This document shows positions 52,250 to 61,200 of a DNA stretch of 64,000 nt, one piece after another. The stretch is taken from the NCBI RefSeq assembly GCF_002909485.1, contig NZ_PPXG01000001.1, positions 372,001 through 436,000 on the forward strand, written 5' to 3'. Under the pieces are notes generated by a model. The model did no database searches. It worked only from the letters and a program-made list of their open reading frames with translations, and was not told where the DNA came from. The stretch is from Stutzerimonas stutzeri (GTDB lineage: Bacteria; Pseudomonadota; Gammaproteobacteria; Pseudomonadales; Pseudomonadaceae). Made by a program: the position numbers and the translations under genes. The first letter of the stretch is position 1. The number at the start of each line of letters is the position of its first letter.

Positions 52250-53233
52250 TCAGACGTGGGGCGGGACATGCCCGAACAGCTCCTGGGAGAACTTTACTCG
52301 TTCCTCCGGCGTTTCCTGAATGCCTTTCTCCTTGAGTTCCGCCAACCGATTCTCAACGGCATGCGCGCGGTGCGTCAGGCCGCAGTCGTTGGCGATCTGG
52401 ATATTCAGGCCCGGGCGCGCATTCAGCTCGAGAATGAGCGGCCCTTTGTCCTGATCGAGCACCATGTCCACGCCGATATAGCCCAGCCCGCAAAGCTCGT
52501 AGCAGGCAGCGCCGAGCTTCATGAAACCGTCCCAGTTGGGCAGCTGCACGCCGTCCACCGCGTTAGTGGTGTCTGGATGCTTGCTGATCTTGTTGTTCAG
52601 CCAGGTGCCGCGTAGCGTGATACCGGTGGCCAGGTCCACACCGACGCCGATGGCGCCCTGGTGCAGGTTCGCCTTGCCGCCGGATTGCCGGGTGGGCAGG
52701 CGCAGCATGGCCATGACTGGGTAGCCCATGAGCACGATGATTCGGATGTCCGGCACGCCTTCATAGCTGATGCTCTTGAAGATCGGGTCAGGTGTCACGC
52801 GGTATTCGATCAAGGCGCGGTCACGGTGACCGCCCAGGGAGTAAAGGCCGGTGAGGATGTTGGATATCTGGTGCTCGATTTCCTCGTGCGTCAGGATCTT
52901 GCCGGACACGGTTCTGTAACGGCCCTCGAAGCGGTCGGCGATCACCAGGATGCCGTCGCCCCCAGCGCCTTGAGCTGGTTTCACGACAAAATCGGTGTGA
53001 TCCCTGACGATGTCCTTGAGCTTATCGATGTCCTTTTCGGTCTCGATGACGCCGTACATCTCCGGCACATGAATACCGGCTGCAATGGCCCGTTCCTTGG
53101 TGATGATTTTGTCATCGACGATCGGATACAGGTTGCGCTTGTTGTACTTGAGCACGTAGTCCGCGTTACGGCGGTTGATGCCCATGATTCCCTTGGCTTC
53201 CAGGGCCTTCCACGTCTTGATCAGACCAAACAT
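52250..53233 (-). CDS. ATP-grasp protein, alpha-L-glutamate ligase-like (RimK-related)
   Basis: 327 aa ATP-grasp fold. The ATP-binding loop is FVVKPAQGAGGDGI, and the metal-binding end LILELNARPGLNIQIAN. This is the RimK-related ligase family that accompanies a 7TM protein with an inactive transglutaminase domain and a retropepsin-like protein. Expected chemistry is ATP-dependent amide bond formation, perhaps adding amino acids to a small molecule or protein; the substrate is unknown. It starts three bases after its upstream neighbour ends, so the set is an operon. Confidence 0.87.
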   Translation of the reverse strand: MFGLIKTWKALEAKGIMGINRRNADYVLKYNKRNLYPIVDDKIITKERAIAAGIHVPEMYGVIETEKDIDKLKDIVRDHTDFVVKPAQGAGGDGILVIADRFEGRYRTVSGKILTHEEIEHQISNILTGLYSLGGHRDRALIEYRVTPDPIFKSISYEGVPDIRIIVLMGYPVMAMLRLPTRQSGGKANLHQGAIGVGVDLATGITLRGTWLNNKISKHPDTTNAVDGVQLPNWDGFMKLGAACYELCGLGYIGVDMVLDQDKGPLILELNARPGLNIQIANDCGLTHRAHAVENRLAELKEKGIQETPEERVKFSQELFGHVPPHV

Positions 53234-53236
53234 GGC

Positions 53237-54763
53237 TCAATCCTTCAGAAAGGCTTTGAAGCGGAACAGCTCGGTCAGGCGGTAGCCGCGGTAGCGACCC
53301 ATCGCCAGCATGAAGCCCACCATGATCATCAGTACCGCCGGGAAGGTGAAGATGAAGTAGGTCAACTCCCGAATGTTCATCAGCATGAATGCCAGGCTTG
53401 CGGCGATCAGCGTGCCGACCGCAACCTTGAAGGCATGGCCGCCACCGCGCTCTTCCCAGGTGATCGACAGGCGCTCGATGGTCATGGTCAGAATCACCAT
53501 CGGGAACAGCGATACCGACAGCCCTCGCTCCAGGCCGAGCTTGTGACTGAGCAGGCTGATCACGGCAATCAGCACCACGACGAATGTCAAAACCACTGAC
53601 AGCCGCGGCAGCATTTGCAATTTGAGGTGTTCCAGATAGGAACGCAGCGACAGGCCCAGCGCCGTGATCAGCGTGAACAGAATGATGCCGAAGCCGATCT
53701 GAGTTTCGCGGAATGCCAGGGCAATCAGCACCGGGGTGAAGGTGCCGAGGGTCTGCAGGCCACCGAGATTGCGCAGGATCAGAATCACCAGCACACCAAT
53801 CGGGATCATGATCATGATCTGGTAGGTCTGCTGGGTCTGCAACGGTAGGCCGTACAGCGAATATTCCAGGAAGCCCGCCTCGGTGTTTTCGTCGGTCAAC
53901 TTGGCCAGGCGAATGGCATTCATCTCGCTGTTGTTGAGCGTGAAGGTGACCTGCGGATTGCGTCCACCTTCCAGGCTGATCAGCGGCTCGTCGCCAGTCC
54001 ACCAGATCAGGCGATCATTCGGCAGCCCCTGCTCACCGGTGCCGGGGTTGAAGAACAGCCACTTGTCTCCGTTGAAGCTGCGCAGCCAGAGCTCCGGTGT
54101 CTGTGGCTGATCGGCAGCCAGGCGGATAGTGTGTACGCGCTCCATCGGCACATGAGCAATAGACAGCAGCAGCTCGATGACACGCGCCTTGTTCGGGATT
54201 GAGGTGTCGCCGCCCAGCAGTAATTTGACGTTGTCGTCGTTGGGGTTGTTGACCCGCTTGATCGCTTCGCTGATGAAGGTCTCGACGTCGGCCGAGTGCT
54301 GGCGAATCGGCGATAGTAGCGCTTCGGCTGCGATTTTCTCTGGTCCTTCCACCGGGATGCTGTCGCGGAAGATCGGCCCGGTTGCCTTGGTCTGTTCGCC
54401 GCTGTAGCGTTTGGTCAGTACCAGACGGTAATAAAGCGTCTGATTGCCACTGGCGCGGCGCGCGGACCAGGTAACACGACGATTGCCATCGGCACGGTTG
54501 ATGCTGACGCCGTAGTTGTTGGAAATGAAGCTCTCGTTGAGGCTGACGAATTCCTGGTTCAGCGGTGGTACGTACATCTGCAGCTTGACCGGCTCACGCG
54601 GGCTGGCCTGGAATTCGACCTTGGCGTCGATGTTCCAGAGGTCATCGGTTTCGTCTTCGGTAACAGGAATGCCCAGTATGAAAATTTGGTAGGCAGTGAT
54701 CGAAATTCCCAAAGCGACGAGCAGGAAGATCAGGACTTTCAGATGCAAAGTGAGAGCGCGCAT
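53237..54763 (-). CDS. 7TM protein with inactive transglutaminase-like domain
   Basis: 508 aa. The first membrane helix (about 9-27) is followed by a large periplasmic part with a transglutaminase-like fold (about 160-270) that lacks an evident Cys-His-Asp triad. A block of about seven membrane helices follows (about 310-500). This is the known combination of inactive transglutaminase plus 7TM domains, always seen beside the ATP-grasp ligase downstream. It may act as its membrane partner or transporter. The start at 54763 is the only sensible ATG before the first helix. Confidence 0.85.
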   Translation of the reverse strand: MRALTLHLKVLIFLLVALGISITAYQIFILGIPVTEDETDDLWNIDAKVEFQASPREPVKLQMYVPPLNQEFVSLNESFISNNYGVSINRADGNRRVTWSARRASGNQTLYYRLVLTKRYSGEQTKATGPIFRDSIPVEGPEKIAAEALLSPIRQHSADVETFISEAIKRVNNPNDDNVKLLLGGDTSIPNKARVIELLLSIAHVPMERVHTIRLAADQPQTPELWLRSFNGDKWLFFNPGTGEQGLPNDRLIWWTGDEPLISLEGGRNPQVTFTLNNSEMNAIRLAKLTDENTEAGFLEYSLYGLPLQTQQTYQIMIMIPIGVLVILILRNLGGLQTLGTFTPVLIALAFRETQIGFGIILFTLITALGLSLRSYLEHLKLQMLPRLSVVLTFVVVLIAVISLLSHKLGLERGLSVSLFPMVILTMTIERLSITWEERGGGHAFKVAVGTLIAASLAFMLMNIRELTYFIFTFPAVLMIMVGFMLAMGRYRGYRLTELFRFKAFLKD

Positions 54764-54768
54764 GGGTA

Positions 54769-55305
54769 TTACTCGTCAGCGTCAGATTCGTTGAGGCAGC
54801 CGGGCTTGCCGGCAATAAAGGTGCGACTTGGGTCGACCAGGGCGCCGAAGCGGGTGAGCGCGTCGGAACCTATCAAAAGTGGGTATTGGAATGCAGTACG
54901 GTCTGTGAGGTTCACTTCGATTGTGCGTTTAGCCTTGCCCATGCATAGATCCAGCTCGATAACCGGGCGTGCTGTATAGGTTTTTTCCTCTTCCGGATCG
55001 AAATCACCGGCCCTGCGCTTGATTTTGCTGATGCGTGCAAGCGGCCGCTCGATGGGGTGCTCGTGCGCGCTGTCCACTGCCAGATAGAAGCGCACCCACG
55101 ACTCGCCCTTGCGCTTGAAGCGAGTGATGTCTCGGGCGCTTAGCGACGCGGTCTGCGCGCCCGTGTCCAGCTTCGCCTCCACCTCAAGATTGAAGTCGGG
55201 CAGCCCGACGTTCTCGTTAAGTCCGTAGATCGTTTTGTTGGAAGCCGCGCCAATCGTGGGCAGGAGCAATACGCAGAGCAGCAGGAAGTGGGCTTTAACT
55301 CTCAT
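54769..55305 (-). CDS. Retropepsin-like protein (ATP-dependent zinc protease/DUF785 family)
   Basis: 178 aa with a signal peptide (about 1-20). The aspartic-protease-like core has KLDTGAQTASLSA (catalytic Asp) and the second hydrophobic-glycine motif LLIGSDALTRF. These small periplasmic proteins (RimB-like, DUF785) usually travel with RimK-type ligases. The start is the ATG at 55305 (MRVKAHFLLL). It is the first gene of the protease-7TM-ligase operon. Confidence 0.85.
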   Translation of the reverse strand: MRVKAHFLLLCVLLLPTIGAASNKTIYGLNENVGLPDFNLEVEAKLDTGAQTASLSARDITRFKRKGESWVRFYLAVDSAHEHPIERPLARISKIKRRAGDFDPEEEKTYTARPVIELDLCMGKAKRTIEVNLTDRTAFQYPLLIGSDALTRFGALVDPSRTFIAGKPGCLNESDADE

Positions 55306-55488
55306 GGAACCTATGGTCTTGAGGGAAGGGGGAAAATGGCTGGACATGTGGGCTGCACGGCTTGCAGACGAACGCCCATGGGGCGAAAGGCTGGCATTCT
55401 AGCATGCTGCTTTCAGGACGCTACAGCGTGCTCTTGCGCTGCCGCAGGATGAATCGTTACAGGCGTTGCTTCGTACGACTTTAGTAAA

Positions 55489-55500
55489 TGTGTCGACAAT
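55489..55500. promoter_or_regulatory. GntR operator candidate, distal copy
   Basis: The sequence TGTGTCGACAAT is a one-mismatch copy of the perfect palindrome found at the gntR start. It lies upstream of gntR at a centre-to-centre distance of 74 bp, close to seven helical turns, and on the same face of the DNA. Confidence 0.6.
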
Positions 55501-55562
55501 CTATTCGGCATGATGTTGACGGTTAGGCGCGGCGGGCGTACTTTCGCGGCATAGAAACTTGA

Positions 55563-55574
55563 ATTGTCGACAAT
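55563..55574. promoter_or_regulatory. GntR operator candidate, proximal copy
   Basis: A perfect 12-bp palindrome, ATTGTCGACAAT, ends one base before the gntR start codon. TTGTCGACAA-type sites are typical for FCD-subfamily GntR repressors, which points to autorepression of the propionate operon. Confidence 0.7.
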
Positions 55575-55575
55575 C

Positions 55576-56301
55576 ATGCTGGATACGATTGAGCTTCACA
55601 CTTCTGCGCAACAGCTCGACAGCGGCACGCTGGCCGAGCATGTGTTTCGTCTGATCCAGGCGGCTATCGTCAAGGGCGAAATCGCGCCGGGCAGCAAGAT
55701 TTCCGAGCCCGAATTGGCGCGCACCTACGGAATCAGTCGCGGGCCACTGCGTGAGGCCATTCACCGCCTGGAAGGCCAGAAGCTGCTGGTTCGGGTGCCG
55801 CATGTTGGCGCGCGGGTTGTTTCGCTCAGTCATGCCGAGCTAATCGAGCTCTACGAAATTCGCGAATCACTGGAAGGCATGGCCTGCCGGCTGGCTGCCG
55901 AGCGCATGAGCGATGGTGAAATCGATGATTTGCGCCGAGTACTGAGCACCCATGAGCGCGACGAGGCCTTTCAGGCGGGCGTCGGCTACTACCAGCAGGA
56001 AGGTGATTTCGACTTCCACTACCGGATCATTCAGGGCAGCGGCAATCGCACGCTGGCCAAGCTGCTGTGCGACGAGCTTTATCAGCTGGTGCGCATGTAC
56101 CGCATCCAGTTTTCGACCACGCCAAACCGACCACACCAGGCGTTCGCCGAACACCATCGAATTCTCGACGCCATCGCTGAACGTGATGGTGAGTTGGCAG
56201 AGCTGCTAATGCGCCGCCATATCGCTGCTTCCAAGCGCAATGTCGAACGTCACTTCAAGGACGTTCTAGAGCAAACACCACATAAAAGGGGTAATGCATG
56301 A
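55576..56301 (+). CDS. GntR-family regulator of the propionate (2-methylcitrate) operon
   Basis: 241 aa. An N-terminal winged helix (about 15-85, with [30 protein letters not shown]) is followed by an all-helical FCD ligand domain with conserved His residues for metal binding. In Pseudomonas the 2-methylcitrate operon is commonly led by such a regulator instead of the enterobacterial PrpR. The ATG at 55576 lies next to its own likely operator; an earlier non-ATG start would lie within the operator. It overlaps prpB by ATGA. Confidence 0.9.
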   Translation: MLDTIELHTSAQQLDSGTLAEHVFRLIQAAIVKGEIAPGSKISEPELARTYGISRGPLREAIHRLEGQKLLVRVPHVGARVVSLSHAELIELYEIRESLEGMACRLAAERMSDGEIDDLRRVLSTHERDEAFQAGVGYYQQEGDFDFHYRIIQGSGNRTLAKLLCDELYQLVRMYRIQFSTTPNRPHQAFAEHHRILDAIAERDGELAELLMRRHIAASKRNVERHFKDVLEQTPHKRGNA

Positions 56302-57185
56302 CTCTTCCTTCTGCCGGTCAGCGTTTCCGTGACGCCGTGGCCAGTGAGCATCCGCTGCAAGTGGTTGGTGCGATCAACGCCAACCATGCGCTGCTGGCCA
56401 AACGTGCCGGTTTCAAGGCCATTTATCTGTCTGGTGGCGGCGTTGCAGCCGGTTCGCTGGGGTTACCTGACCTGGGTATCACTGGGCTCGACGACGTACT
56501 GACCGACGTACGTCGTATCACCGACGTTTGCGATCTGCCGTTGCTGGTGGATGTAGACACCGGATTCGGCTCCTCGGCCTTCAATGTGGCGCGTACCGTC
56601 AAGTCGATGATCAAGTTCGGCGCGGCGGCGATCCACATCGAGGACCAGGTTGGTGCCAAGCGCTGCGGCCATCGCCCGAACAAGGAGATCGTTTCCCAGC
56701 AGGAAATGGTCGATCGCATCAAGGCTGCAGTCGACGCTCGTACCGATGACAGTTTCGTGATCATGGCGCGGACCGATGCACTGGCCGTGGAAGGTCTGAA
56801 CTCCGCGCTGGATCGTGCCGCCGCCTGCATAGAAGCGGGTGCTGACATGATCTTCCCCGAGGCCATCACCGAGCTGGCGATGTACAAGACCTTCGCCGAC
56901 CGAGTGAAGGCGCCGATCCTGGCCAATATCACCGAGTTCGGTGCGACGCCGCTGTACACCACCGAAGAGTTGGCCAGCGTCGACGTTTCCCTTGTGCTGT
57001 ACCCGCTGTCGGCCTTTCGCGCCATGAACAAGGCGGCGGAAAACGTTTACACCGCGCTGCGTCGTGATGGCACGCAGAAGAATGTGATCGACACCATGCA
57101 GACCCGCATGGAGCTTTACGATCGCATCAACTATCACACGTTCGAGCAGCACCTCGACGCGCTGTTCGCTCAGAAGAAGAGCTAA
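56298..57185 (+). CDS. prpB: 2-methylisocitrate lyase
   Basis: 295 aa, isocitrate lyase/PEP mutase fold. It has [19 protein letters not shown], the metal ligands in VDVDTGFG and IEDQ, and the catalytic KRCGH motif (Cys123). It splits 2-methylisocitrate to pyruvate and succinate, the last step of propionate oxidation. The start overlaps the regulator's stop. A stable hairpin follows the gene. Confidence 0.96.
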   Translation: MTLPSAGQRFRDAVASEHPLQVVGAINANHALLAKRAGFKAIYLSGGGVAAGSLGLPDLGITGLDDVLTDVRRITDVCDLPLLVDVDTGFGSSAFNVARTVKSMIKFGAAAIHIEDQVGAKRCGHRPNKEIVSQQEMVDRIKAAVDARTDDSFVIMARTDALAVEGLNSALDRAAACIEAGADMIFPEAITELAMYKTFADRVKAPILANITEFGATPLYTTEELASVDVSLVLYPLSAFRAMNKAAENVYTALRRDGTQKNVIDTMQTRMELYDRINYHTFEQHLDALFAQKKS

Positions 57186-57190
57186 GCACG

Positions 57191-57220
57191 CGGGCGCTGC
57201 CGGTTTACGCGCAGCGCCCG
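57191..57220 (+). other. Intercistronic hairpin after prpB
   Basis: Arms CGGGCGCTGC (57191-57200) and GCAGCGCCCG (57211-57220) surround a 10-nt loop, six bases after the prpB stop. A TTTTT run follows eight bases later, so it may be a partial terminator or a 3'-end stabiliser within the operon. Confidence 0.6.
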
Positions 57221-57280
57221 AGTGATCCATTTTTCGACGTGATTTGCAGTATCCAGAACAAATCCAAGAAGGAGATAGCA

Positions 57281-58408
57281 ATGGCTGAAGCAAAAGTACT
57301 GAGCGGCGCGGGCCTGCGTGGACAGATCGCCGGGCAAACCGCCCTATGTACCGTTGGCAAGACCGGTGCTGGGCTGACCTACCGCGGCTACGACGTGCGC
57401 GATCTGGCTGCCGAATGCGATTTCGAGGAAGTTGCCTACCTGCTTTTCTATGGTGAGTTGCCGAACGCTCAGCAACTGGCCGATTACAAGAATCGCTTGA
57501 AGTCCATGCGCGACCTTCCGCAGGCCCTGAAGGAAGTGCTGGAGCGTATCCCGGCAAGCGCCCATCCGATGGATGTCATGCGCACCGGTTCGTCGGTGCT
57601 TGGCACTCTGGAGCCGGAACTAGGCTTCGAGCAGCAGCGCGACGTGGCCGAGCGGCTGATGGCCGCGTTTCCGGCGATCATGTGCTACTGGTATCGCTTC
57701 ACCCATGACGGCGTTCGCATCAGCTGCACCAGCGACGAAGACACCCTCGGCGGTCATTTCCTCGCGCTGCTGCACGACAAGAAGCCAAGCGATTTGCACG
57801 TCAAGGTGATGAACGTCTCGCTGATTCTCTATGCCGAGCACGAGTTCAACGCTTCGACTTTCACCGCGCGTGTCTGCGCCTCGACGCTTTCCGACCTCTA
57901 TTCCTGCGTGACCGGCGCCATCGGTTCGCTGCGCGGGCCGCTGCATGGCGGCGCCAACGAAGCGGCGATGGACATGATCGAGCAGTGGAAGAGTGCAGAG
58001 GAGGCTCGCGAAGCGATCCTCGGCATGCTCGAGCGCAAGGACAAAATCATGGGCTTCGGGCATGCGATCTACAGCGAATCCGACCCGCGCAACGAGGTGA
58101 TCAAAGTCTGGGCCAAGAAGCTCGCCGACGAAGTGGGCGACACCGTGCTTTACCCGGTTTCAGTGGCCGTCGACGAAACCATGTGGGAACAGAAGAAGTT
58201 GTTCCCTAATGCCGACTTCTATCACGCCTCGGCTTATCACTTCATGGGCATCCCGACCAAGCTGTTCACGCCGATCTTCGTTTGCTCGCGCGTTACCGGC
58301 TGGGCGTCCCATGTGTTCGAACAACGCAGCAACAACCGGATCATTCGGCCGAGCGCCGAGTACATCGGTCCGGAGCAGCGCAAGGTCGTCCCGATCGCCC
58401 AACGCTGA
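57281..58408 (+). CDS. prpC: 2-methylcitrate synthase
   Basis: 375 aa citrate-synthase family enzyme. It condenses propionyl-CoA with oxaloacetate. Catalytic His residues are in PLHGGANEAAM and GFGHAIY, with the Asp in the family's position near SVAVDETMW. The short bacterial type and its place between prpB and acnD identify it as PrpC rather than GltA. The ATG at 57281 has AAGGAG eight bases upstream. Confidence 0.95.
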   Translation: MAEAKVLSGAGLRGQIAGQTALCTVGKTGAGLTYRGYDVRDLAAECDFEEVAYLLFYGELPNAQQLADYKNRLKSMRDLPQALKEVLERIPASAHPMDVMRTGSSVLGTLEPELGFEQQRDVAERLMAAFPAIMCYWYRFTHDGVRISCTSDEDTLGGHFLALLHDKKPSDLHVKVMNVSLILYAEHEFNASTFTARVCASTLSDLYSCVTGAIGSLRGPLHGGANEAAMDMIEQWKSAEEAREAILGMLERKDKIMGFGHAIYSESDPRNEVIKVWAKKLADEVGDTVLYPVSVAVDETMWEQKKLFPNADFYHASAYHFMGIPTKLFTPIFVCSRVTGWASHVFEQRSNNRIIRPSAEYIGPEQRKVVPIAQR

Positions 58409-58417
58409 TCGTGAAAA

Positions 58418-58440
58418 GGGGGCTCGTCTAACGAGCCCCC
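58418..58440 (+). other. Intercistronic hairpin after prpC
   Basis: GGGGGCTCGT (58418-58427) pairs with ACGAGCCCCC (58431-58440) around a 3-nt loop, 10 bp after the prpC stop. No T-tract follows. It probably stabilises or attenuates the mRNA between prpC and acnD. Confidence 0.65.
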
Positions 58441-58485
58441 TCACACCTTGCCCCTCGAATCATTACTGGATTGAGTCCTTCCGGC

Positions 58486-61095
58486 ATGAATACACAACAC
58501 CGCAAACCTTTGCCAGGCACTCAGCTTGACTACTTCGATACCCGCGAGGCCATCGAAGCGATCGAGCCCGGTGCTTACAATAAGCTGCCCTATACCTCTC
58601 GCGTGCTGGCCGAACAGCTGGTTCGTCGCTGTGAGCCCGAAGCGCTGACCGATTCGCTGAAGCAGATCATCGAGCGCAAGCGTGACCTCGACTTTCCCTG
58701 GTATCCGGCGCGCGTGGTCTGCCACGACATTCTCGGCCAGACGGCGTTGGTCGACCTGGCCGGTCTGCGTGATGCAATTGCCGAGCAGGGTGGCGATCCT
58801 GCCAAGGTCAACCCGGTGGTGCCGACCCAGCTGATCGTCGACCACTCGCTGGCGGTGGAATTCGCTGGTTTCGATCCAGATGCTTTCGAGAAGAATCGCG
58901 CCGTCGAGGAGCGCCGTAACGAGGATCGATTCCACTTCATCGAGTGGACCAAGACCGCGTTCAAGAATGTCGATGTGATCCCGGCCGGCAACGGCATCAT
59001 GCACCAGATCAATCTGGAGAAGATGTCGCCGGTTATCCAGGCGCGTGGTGGCGTCGCGTTCCCGGATACCTGCGTTGGCACCGACTCGCATACGCCGCAC
59101 GTCGACGCCCTGGGTGTGATCGCCATCGGTGTTGGCGGCCTGGAAGCCGAGACCGTGATGCTCGGTCTGCCGTCGATGATGCGCCTGCCCGACATCGTCG
59201 GTGTACGCCTGACCGGCAAGCGTCAGCCTGGCATCACCGCCACCGATATCGTGCTGGCGCTGACCGAGTTCCTGCGCAAGGAGCGTGTGGTCGGAGCCTG
59301 GGTAGAGTTCTTTGGCGAAGGCGCCGATAGCCTGACCATCGGTGATCGCGCGACCATTTCCAACATGTGTCCGGAATACGGCGCAACTGCATCGATGTTC
59401 TACATCGACCAGCAGACCATCGACTACCTCAAGCTGACCGGTCGCGAGCCGGAGCAGGTTGCGCTCGTCGAGCTGTACGCCAAGGAAACGGGCCTTTGGG
59501 CGACGGCTCTGGAAGGCGCCGAATACGAACGCGTGCTCGAATTCGACCTATCCAGCGTGGTGCGCAACATGGCCGGCCCGTCCAATCCGCACAAGCGCCT
59601 GCCGACGTCCGCTCTGCACGAGCGTGGCATCGCCGACGAAGGCAAGTTGGCGGCCGGACGTGTCGAGGAGGCTGAGGGGCTGCTGCCGGACGGCGCAGTC
59701 ATCATTGCCGCCATCACCAGCTGCACCAACACCTCGAACCCGCGCAACGTGGTTGCCGCCGGCTTGCTGGCGAAGAAGGCCAATGATCTTGGTCTGGTGC
59801 GCAAGCCCTGGGTCAAAACGTCTTTCGCGCCGGGCTCCAAGGTCGCCAAACTGTATCTGGAAGAGGCCGGACTGCTGAGTGAGCTGGAAAAGCTCGGCTT
59901 CGGCATCGTCGCCTACGCTTGCACCACCTGCAATGGCATGTCCGGTGCGCTGGACCCGGTGATCCAGAAAGAAATCATCGAGCGAGACCTGTACGCCACG
60001 GCAGTGTTGTCCGGCAATCGTAACTTTGATGGGCGGATCCATCCGTACGCCAAACAGGCATTCTTGGCCTCGCCGCCGCTGGTGGTCGCCTATGCAATCG
60101 CCGGTACCGTGCGCTTCGACATCGAACAGGACGTCCTTGGCACCGACCAGAGTGGCAACCCTGTCACCCTGAAGGACCTATGGCCTTCAGACGAGGAAAT
60201 CGACGCCATCGTCGCCGCGTCGGTGAAGCCTGAGCAGTTCCGGCAGATCTACATTCCGATGTTCGACCTGGGCACTATCGAGGAAGCCGAAAGCCCGCTG
60301 TACGACTGGCGGCCGATGTCCACTTACATTCGCCGCCCGCCTTACTGGGAAGGTGCGCTGGCCGGCGAGCGAACGCTCAAGGGCATGCGTCCGTTGGCGA
60401 TTCTGCCGGACAACATCACCACCGATCACCTGTCGCCATCCAACGCTATTCTGCTGGACTCGGCCGCTGGCGAGTATCTGGCCAAGATGGGCCTGCCGGA
60501 AGAGGACTTCAATTCCTACGCCACCCATCGCGGTGACCATCTGACGGCCCAGCGCGCGACCTTTGCCAATCCACAGCTGGTCAACGAGATGGCGATAGTC
60601 GACGGCAAGGTGCAGAAAGGTTCGCTGGCCCGTGTCGAGCCGGAAGGCAAGGTGATGCGCATGTGGGAAGCGATCGAAACCTACATGACTCGCAAGCAGA
60701 ACCTGATCATCGTCGCCGGTGCCGATTACGGTCAGGGATCATCGCGTGACTGGGCTGCCAAAGGCGTGCGCCTGGCCGGTGTGGAGGTGATCGTCGCCGA
60801 AGGTTTCGAGCGTATTCACCGCACCAATCTGGTGGGTATGGGTGTGCTGCCAGTCGAGTTCAAGCCTGGCACTACTCGCCTGACGCTAGGTCTGGATGGC
60901 ACCGAAACCTACGACATTGAAGGCGAGCTATCGCCGCGTGGCGATCTGACCCTGGTCATTCACCAGAAGGGCGGCGAAATAACGCGTGTACCAGTCACCT
61001 GCCGCCTCGATACCGCGGCTGAGGTTGGCGTTTATCAGGCTGGCGGCGTGCTGCAGCGCTTTGCTCAGGACTTCCTCGCGTCGTCCGCTGCCTGA
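58486..61095 (+). CDS. acnD: Fe/S-dependent 2-methylisocitrate dehydratase AcnD
   Basis: 869 aa aconitase-family protein. The [4Fe-4S] ligands are seen in CTNTSNP and in CTTCNG, with the family's DSHTPH and SSRDW blocks. AcnD dehydrates 2-methylcitrate to trans-2-methylaconitate, which needs PrpF afterwards; the pair replaces PrpD. The start is the ATG at 58486 (MNTQHRK). A weak ribosome-binding site and a hairpin precede it. No prpD gene is seen in the rest of the operon. Confidence 0.95.
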   Translation: MNTQHRKPLPGTQLDYFDTREAIEAIEPGAYNKLPYTSRVLAEQLVRRCEPEALTDSLKQIIERKRDLDFPWYPARVVCHDILGQTALVDLAGLRDAIAEQGGDPAKVNPVVPTQLIVDHSLAVEFAGFDPDAFEKNRAVEERRNEDRFHFIEWTKTAFKNVDVIPAGNGIMHQINLEKMSPVIQARGGVAFPDTCVGTDSHTPHVDALGVIAIGVGGLEAETVMLGLPSMMRLPDIVGVRLTGKRQPGITATDIVLALTEFLRKERVVGAWVEFFGEGADSLTIGDRATISNMCPEYGATASMFYIDQQTIDYLKLTGREPEQVALVELYAKETGLWATALEGAEYERVLEFDLSSVVRNMAGPSNPHKRLPTSALHERGIADEGKLAAGRVEEAEGLLPDGAVIIAAITSCTNTSNPRNVVAAGLLAKKANDLGLVRKPWVKTSFAPGSKVAKLYLEEAGLLSELEKLGFGIVAYACTTCNGMSGALDPVIQKEIIERDLYATAVLSGNRNFDGRIHPYAKQAFLASPPLVVAYAIAGTVRFDIEQDVLGTDQSGNPVTLKDLWPSDEEIDAIVAASVKPEQFRQIYIPMFDLGTIEEAESPLYDWRPMSTYIRRPPYWEGALAGERTLKGMRPLAILPDNITTDHLSPSNAILLDSAAGEYLAKMGLPEEDFNSYATHRGDHLTAQRATFANPQLVNEMAIVDGKVQKGSLARVEPEGKVMRMWEAIETYMTRKQNLIIVAGADYGQGSSRDWAAKGVRLAGVEVIVAEGFERIHRTNLVGMGVLPVEFKPGTTRLTLGLDGTETYDIEGELSPRGDLTLVIHQKGGEITRVPVTCRLDTAAEVGVYQAGGVLQRFAQDFLASSAA

Positions 61096-61099
61096 CTTT

Positions 61100-61172
61100 G
61101 CGGGGTGGATGGCGTTTTTTATCCGCAGGCCGGTCCAGCGATGGGTCGGCAAAGCGTGATCCACCCTGCGAT
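61100..61172. repeat. GGGTGGAT-type inverted repeat between acnD and prpF
   Basis: The ends GGGGTGGAT (61101-61109) and ATCCACCC (61160-61167) face each other over about 50 bp, making a long imperfect hairpin. The GGGTGG/CCACCC ends match a short repeat family common in Pseudomonas genomes. It fills nearly all of the 105-bp gap. Confidence 0.55.
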
Positions 61173-61200
61173 CCACTTATCTTCCAGCCAGGACTCACTC

